Below are positions 60,665 to 64,000 of a stretch of 64,000 nucleotides of DNA, one piece after another. This DNA comes from Archegozetes longisetosus (Eukaryota; Arthropoda; Arachnida; Sarcoptiformes; Trhypochthoniidae): the NCBI GenBank assembly GCA_018873245.2, contig JAEMBT020000001.1:14982220-15046219 (forward strand), written 5' to 3'. The stretch's first letter is position 1; every line of letters begins with the position of its first letter. Both the position numbers and the translations under genes were made by a program. The notes beneath the pieces are model-generated. The model worked only from the letters and a program-made list of their open reading frames with translations, did not search any database and was not told the origin of the DNA.

Positions 60665-61394
60665 TTAGTCTTCGTCATCACTTAATATGATTTCATTTGG
60701 CATTTTATTCTTCCACAACCACTCAATTGTTTGTTTGAAAGATTTTGAATGACTTTCAGGGACCGAAGCCTTAAGATTGCGCCAAACTCTCAATAACTTG
60801 TTATAAGTGGCGATACTATTAAGAAAAAAATTAATTAAAAGAATAGAAATAATCTGTTTATCTCTCAAAACAAATAGAAACTAAAGGACGAACAAAATAT
60901 GAATGAAAAAAATAGTTGATTAAAACAAATATGAAGCTAAGAAAAGTAGATATAAGTTTCGAAAAAGTTGTATACTTAGCAAACTTTTCTTTAAGAAAAT
61001 CCCAATCAATGTCTAGTTCATTATGATAATTACTGCAATAAATATAACAAACAAGTCTAGCAGTGTCATATAAATGATGCCAAGAGTCTTGGGAAGTGTC
61101 GTCTTCGGCATTGATCAATTTAAAACGAATCTCTTTAAACCAATGACTCTTACATTTGGCAACACTTCTACCTATTTGTTGAGAAACCAATTGCCAATCG
61201 ATGTCGTGAGTATTATCAAGAGTTAGTTTATCTTCTCCTATTTGACTTTTGACGGAATGAATGAACTTTATGTTTTGCTCTTCAGTCCATTGACTACTAG
61301 TTCGCATACGTTTAGTCTCTTCTCTCCTCTTTTCAATTTGCTCTAATTGTTCTAATAATAAATCAACATTTGAATAACTCATCACTTCATTCAT
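60665..61394 (-). CDS. Small SANT/Myb-like protein
   Basis: 189 aa. Exons 61394-60976 and 60815-60665, joined in phase 2 (KEKFA-N-IATY). A short N-terminal coiled-coil-like stretch (LLLEQLEQIEKRREETKRMR) is followed by a Myb-like repeat, WTEEQNIKFIHSVKS ... DIDWQLVSQQIGRSVAKCKS then HWFKEI. A weaker second repeat is seen: SWHHLYDTARLVCYIYC ... DIDWDFLKEKF ... YNKLLRVWRNLKASVP. The tail FKQTIEWLWKNK ends in an acidic ILSDDED. The spacing resembles the tandem Myb repeats of TTF1/REB1/DMTF1-type DNA-binding proteins, but I do not recognise an orthologue; DNA binding is inference. It is convergent with RPL18A (about 320 bp between stop codons). The start is the first ATG in frame; a second Met lies four codons later. 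Confidence 0.75.
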
Positions 61395-62145
61395 TTAAAT
61401 AAATAATACTATTATTTATCATTTCACAGATATGTCATTTGTTATCATTATTATGGAGTTCTTGTGACGATCTGTTGTTTTGTTGAACATGTGTTCAAGT
61501 TTAGGGACTGTTAACTAAAATATTTTCTTAAGAAGGAGTTTAGTTTATAAAAAGTCTATTTCATTATAACTTAATATAACAATTGATTTCAACATCTTTT
61601 TGGTATTAAGTTTGAAAATACTCGAATTTAAATGAGTTTGTTGAAAGAATAAAATTTAGCTAAACTTAAAAGGTATTTAAACTATATTTTTAAAAGAAAA
61701 AAGTGTTTAAGTTTAGTGCTAAAAACTTTGCAAAAGTTACGATTGACCAAAATTCTTATAGAAAACAACCATCTCTTTAGTGAGTTTAGATTAACTCTCA
61801 AATAATGTTCAGTGTAATAAAAACTCAAATATTTGCTGTAAATTTTCTATTTTTAACTTAATGCAAAACTAATTAATTTTCAACGAGCATTGCTATGGGA
61901 GCGATTCATAAATTTTTATTCGTATAGTATAAAACTTCATAAAATCTAAGAATAGCAACTCCACAATTTATGTAAATTATTTTAATACAATTAACTTTTA
62001 TCATTATAAATAGTCGAGAAACAATTCTATAGATTTACTGTTGAAATATTGACTTTGTTTTAACATAAGTTCATAGCAGTCCATAGTGGGTTGATTTGAA
62101 ATTATTAATTACATATACTATAGAACTTGTTACTAAGAAGTAATC

Positions 62146-62340
62146 TACACTCAATAATATAAGAATCCTTGATAGCAACCAGAAACGATGTTTTGTGATG
62201 AAATATTTTCCATCAGATCATAATATCTTGAGATATGAAGGAACTAGTAACATATTGAAGACGGTAATCAAAACAAATTGATGCGTCGACAAGGGGGTTG
62301 ACATGAGAGCAGTATTTATCTTGTTACTACAATAGAATTT
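62146..62340. mobile_element. Palindromic MITE family A, copy 6
   Basis: Left end tacactcaataatataagaa, then tccttgatagcaaccagaaa. Interior gttttgtgatgaaatatttt and ccatcagatcataatat; later ggtaatcaaaacaaattgat. The right terminus is short (cttgttactac). Confidence 0.7.
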
Positions 62341-62705
62341 TAGCATATTGAGTGTCTTGCTCTTATTTCTCATATGAGTCTAAAAGATCTATTTTGCATA
62401 TTATTATTAGAAGACAAACAAAATAGTAAAGTTGAATTTGTTTTAAAAACTTGTGCTTTACAAACAAGCAAATAATCAATAAAAAACCGTTTGCTAAAGG
62501 AATTATGTTTGCATATCTAATTTTTAAAACTAACAACTGCGATGCATGAAGGATTGACGAACGTGAGACAACCCAAATTGTCATATTTACTTTTTGAAAA
62601 CATTTCAGGCATCAGTTTTTTCTGACTGAAAATTAATTATAAAGATATAGTTTGCTTCCAAGATTGAACTCCAACTCAAATGCGAACAAAATCTAATATG
62701 AATGT

Positions 62706-62930
62706 GTACTTAAAAATTGAATAATCTGAGATAGTAACAAGAAAAACTTGTTGTTATGCAAACCTTGCTGTGATACGGATGAATTTGGCACCCAATTCAA
62801 TTTGCTTTGACTGCTATATTGAATATTGTATAAGTTTGTTAATATAGTTAGATATTATGGTTGAATGAAAAACATGCCATGTCAACACACCACTTCTAGT
62901 TGCTATCAAGAATTATCAAGTTTATAGCTG
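62706..62930. mobile_element. Palindromic MITE family A, copy 7
   Basis: Left end gtacttaaaaattgaataat and then gatagtaacaag. The right end is its inverse: ccacttctagttgctatcaa, gaattatcaagtttata. The interior has tttgactgctatattgaata. Confidence 0.7.
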
Positions 62931-63654
62931 TTATATTGTCAAATAATATTAAACGTATTATTTTCAAAAGTTCAGAGTATTAAACTATAAATGCTGTAAT
63001 AAATCCAAAATGTTCTTAAAAATAATTTATTCAAAGGCCAAAAGCCCAAGAATTATTTTACAAGCAAATAGAATTGAATTTTATGAAAATAAAACGTAAG
63101 TTTTACGAGTGTTGAAAGATAAATAAAACGTATATGTTTAGCTTAATAGACCTAAAAACAATTTTACAGGAGTACAATTGGGTAAACCTGATGGTTTTAC
63201 GAAAGAATGAAAAAGCTATCAAAGATTGAGATAAAATTATTCAAGCATTAATAAAAATAAAATCATATAAACTTGCAATTTAATGTGATATGAACGTGAA
63301 AAGCTTTATATATAATGTTATATATATGTTATATACTGTATATATTATGTGTGTATATGTCGCATATGATGTATAGTTAATAAAATAAAAATATATATAA
63401 CTTCCTTTTATTACTTGAGCGTCTAGTACTTAAAGTAAAACTTTTATAACGCTTTATATCAAATGCACTGAAAACTTCTATCTCAATAACAATATTAGGT
63501 GAAAGAACATAACAAAATAAGTCGATCGTAAAGTTGGTTATGCCTTAACATTAGTGATGGCATTCGCTGTTTTTAGGTTGAGCTATAGCTAGAAAGTATA
63601 GTATATTCCATTGTAGTCAATAGTGAATTGAGTGGAGGAATAAAGAGAGACCAA

Positions 63655-63666
63655 AGGGAGAGAGAG

Positions 63667-63710
<44 letters not shown>
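63655..63710. repeat. (GA)n microsatellite
   Basis: About 20 uninterrupted GA units after a short agagaggagg run, followed by tcattctctctca, a small inverse tract that could pair with it. Confidence 0.95.
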
Positions 63711-63713
<3 letters not shown>

Positions 63714-64000
63714 TTCTCTCTCATATGATACTAGCTCTGGAGAGCACGGGGGAGTGAGATATTCGAGTAGAGTTGACGTGAACAGTGACGCTGAGTGCGA
63801 GTATGTGCAAAATCGATAGCATTTTTGGATTAAGGCTTTGACTGTAATGTTGATAAATGCCAATGTTGTCTTCTGTTCTGTTCCTAAACACAGTGATGCC
63901 TATGTTCTAAAAGCTGCACACATTATACATATATAACAAGCAGAACAGGTTTTGATCATATACTCAAAGTGGATTTTTTTACCATTTAATTAGTGGTTAT

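Larger units (their letters stand above)
61395..64000. other. Gene-poor right end with MITEs and microsatellites
   Basis: 2.6 kb without supported exons. It contains MITE A copies 6 and 7, a (TATA)-rich patch at about 63305-63400 and the GA tract at 63655. The short upstream region of the Myb-like gene is AT-rich. Confidence 0.6.

Overview
The window is arthropod nuclear DNA, most likely from a mite (inference). It is strongly AT-rich, with many introns of about 50-60 bp beside a few of several kb. It has short TTAGG-type (arthropod telomere-like) islands and animal gene families, including an insect-type chitin deacetylase and a secretin-family neuropeptide receptor. All gene models below were assembled by hand from exon frames, GT/AG sites and intron phases. 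In every model the exon phases agree, except for one apparent single-base error in the CAP gene.

Layout. At 1-11.6 kb, two minus-strand genes: the 5' part of a mitochondrial sarcosine dehydrogenase (running off the left edge) and a complete seven-exon alkaline phosphatase. At 11.6-25.3 kb, a gene desert made largely of non-autonomous DNA transposon relics (MITEs), fold-back elements and minisatellites. At 25.3-43.1 kb, one plus-strand class B1 GPCR of 11 exons with introns of 9 kb and 4 kb. At 43.1-46.6 kb, an intergenic stretch with another fold-back element. At 46.6-61.4 kb, a compact cluster: a membrane-anchored CAP protein, a chitin deacetylase-like protein lacking its catalytic residues, a DXD glycosyltransferase (minus), EDEM3 (plus), a POGLUT2/3-type ER O-glucosyltransferase (minus), ribosomal protein eL20/RPL18A (plus) and a small SANT/Myb-like protein (minus). 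At 61.4-64 kb, repeats and a GA microsatellite.

Functional links. EDEM3 and the POGLUT-like gene are convergent neighbours that both act on glycoproteins in the ER; the POGLUT protein ends in an ER-retrieval signal (KQEL) but the EDEM3 protein does not. The POGLUT-like and RPL18A genes are divergent, with about 520 bp between their start codons. The rest looks like ordinary eukaryotic gene order, not an operon or a dedicated multi-gene system. No retroviral, LTR, LINE or Polinton-like coding sequence was recognised.

The most unusual items are the catalytically dead chitin deacetylase, the GPCR with an enlarged second extracellular loop and long N-terminus, a hAT-like MITE nested in a long fold-back element with its 8-bp target duplication intact, and a seven-copy MITE family.
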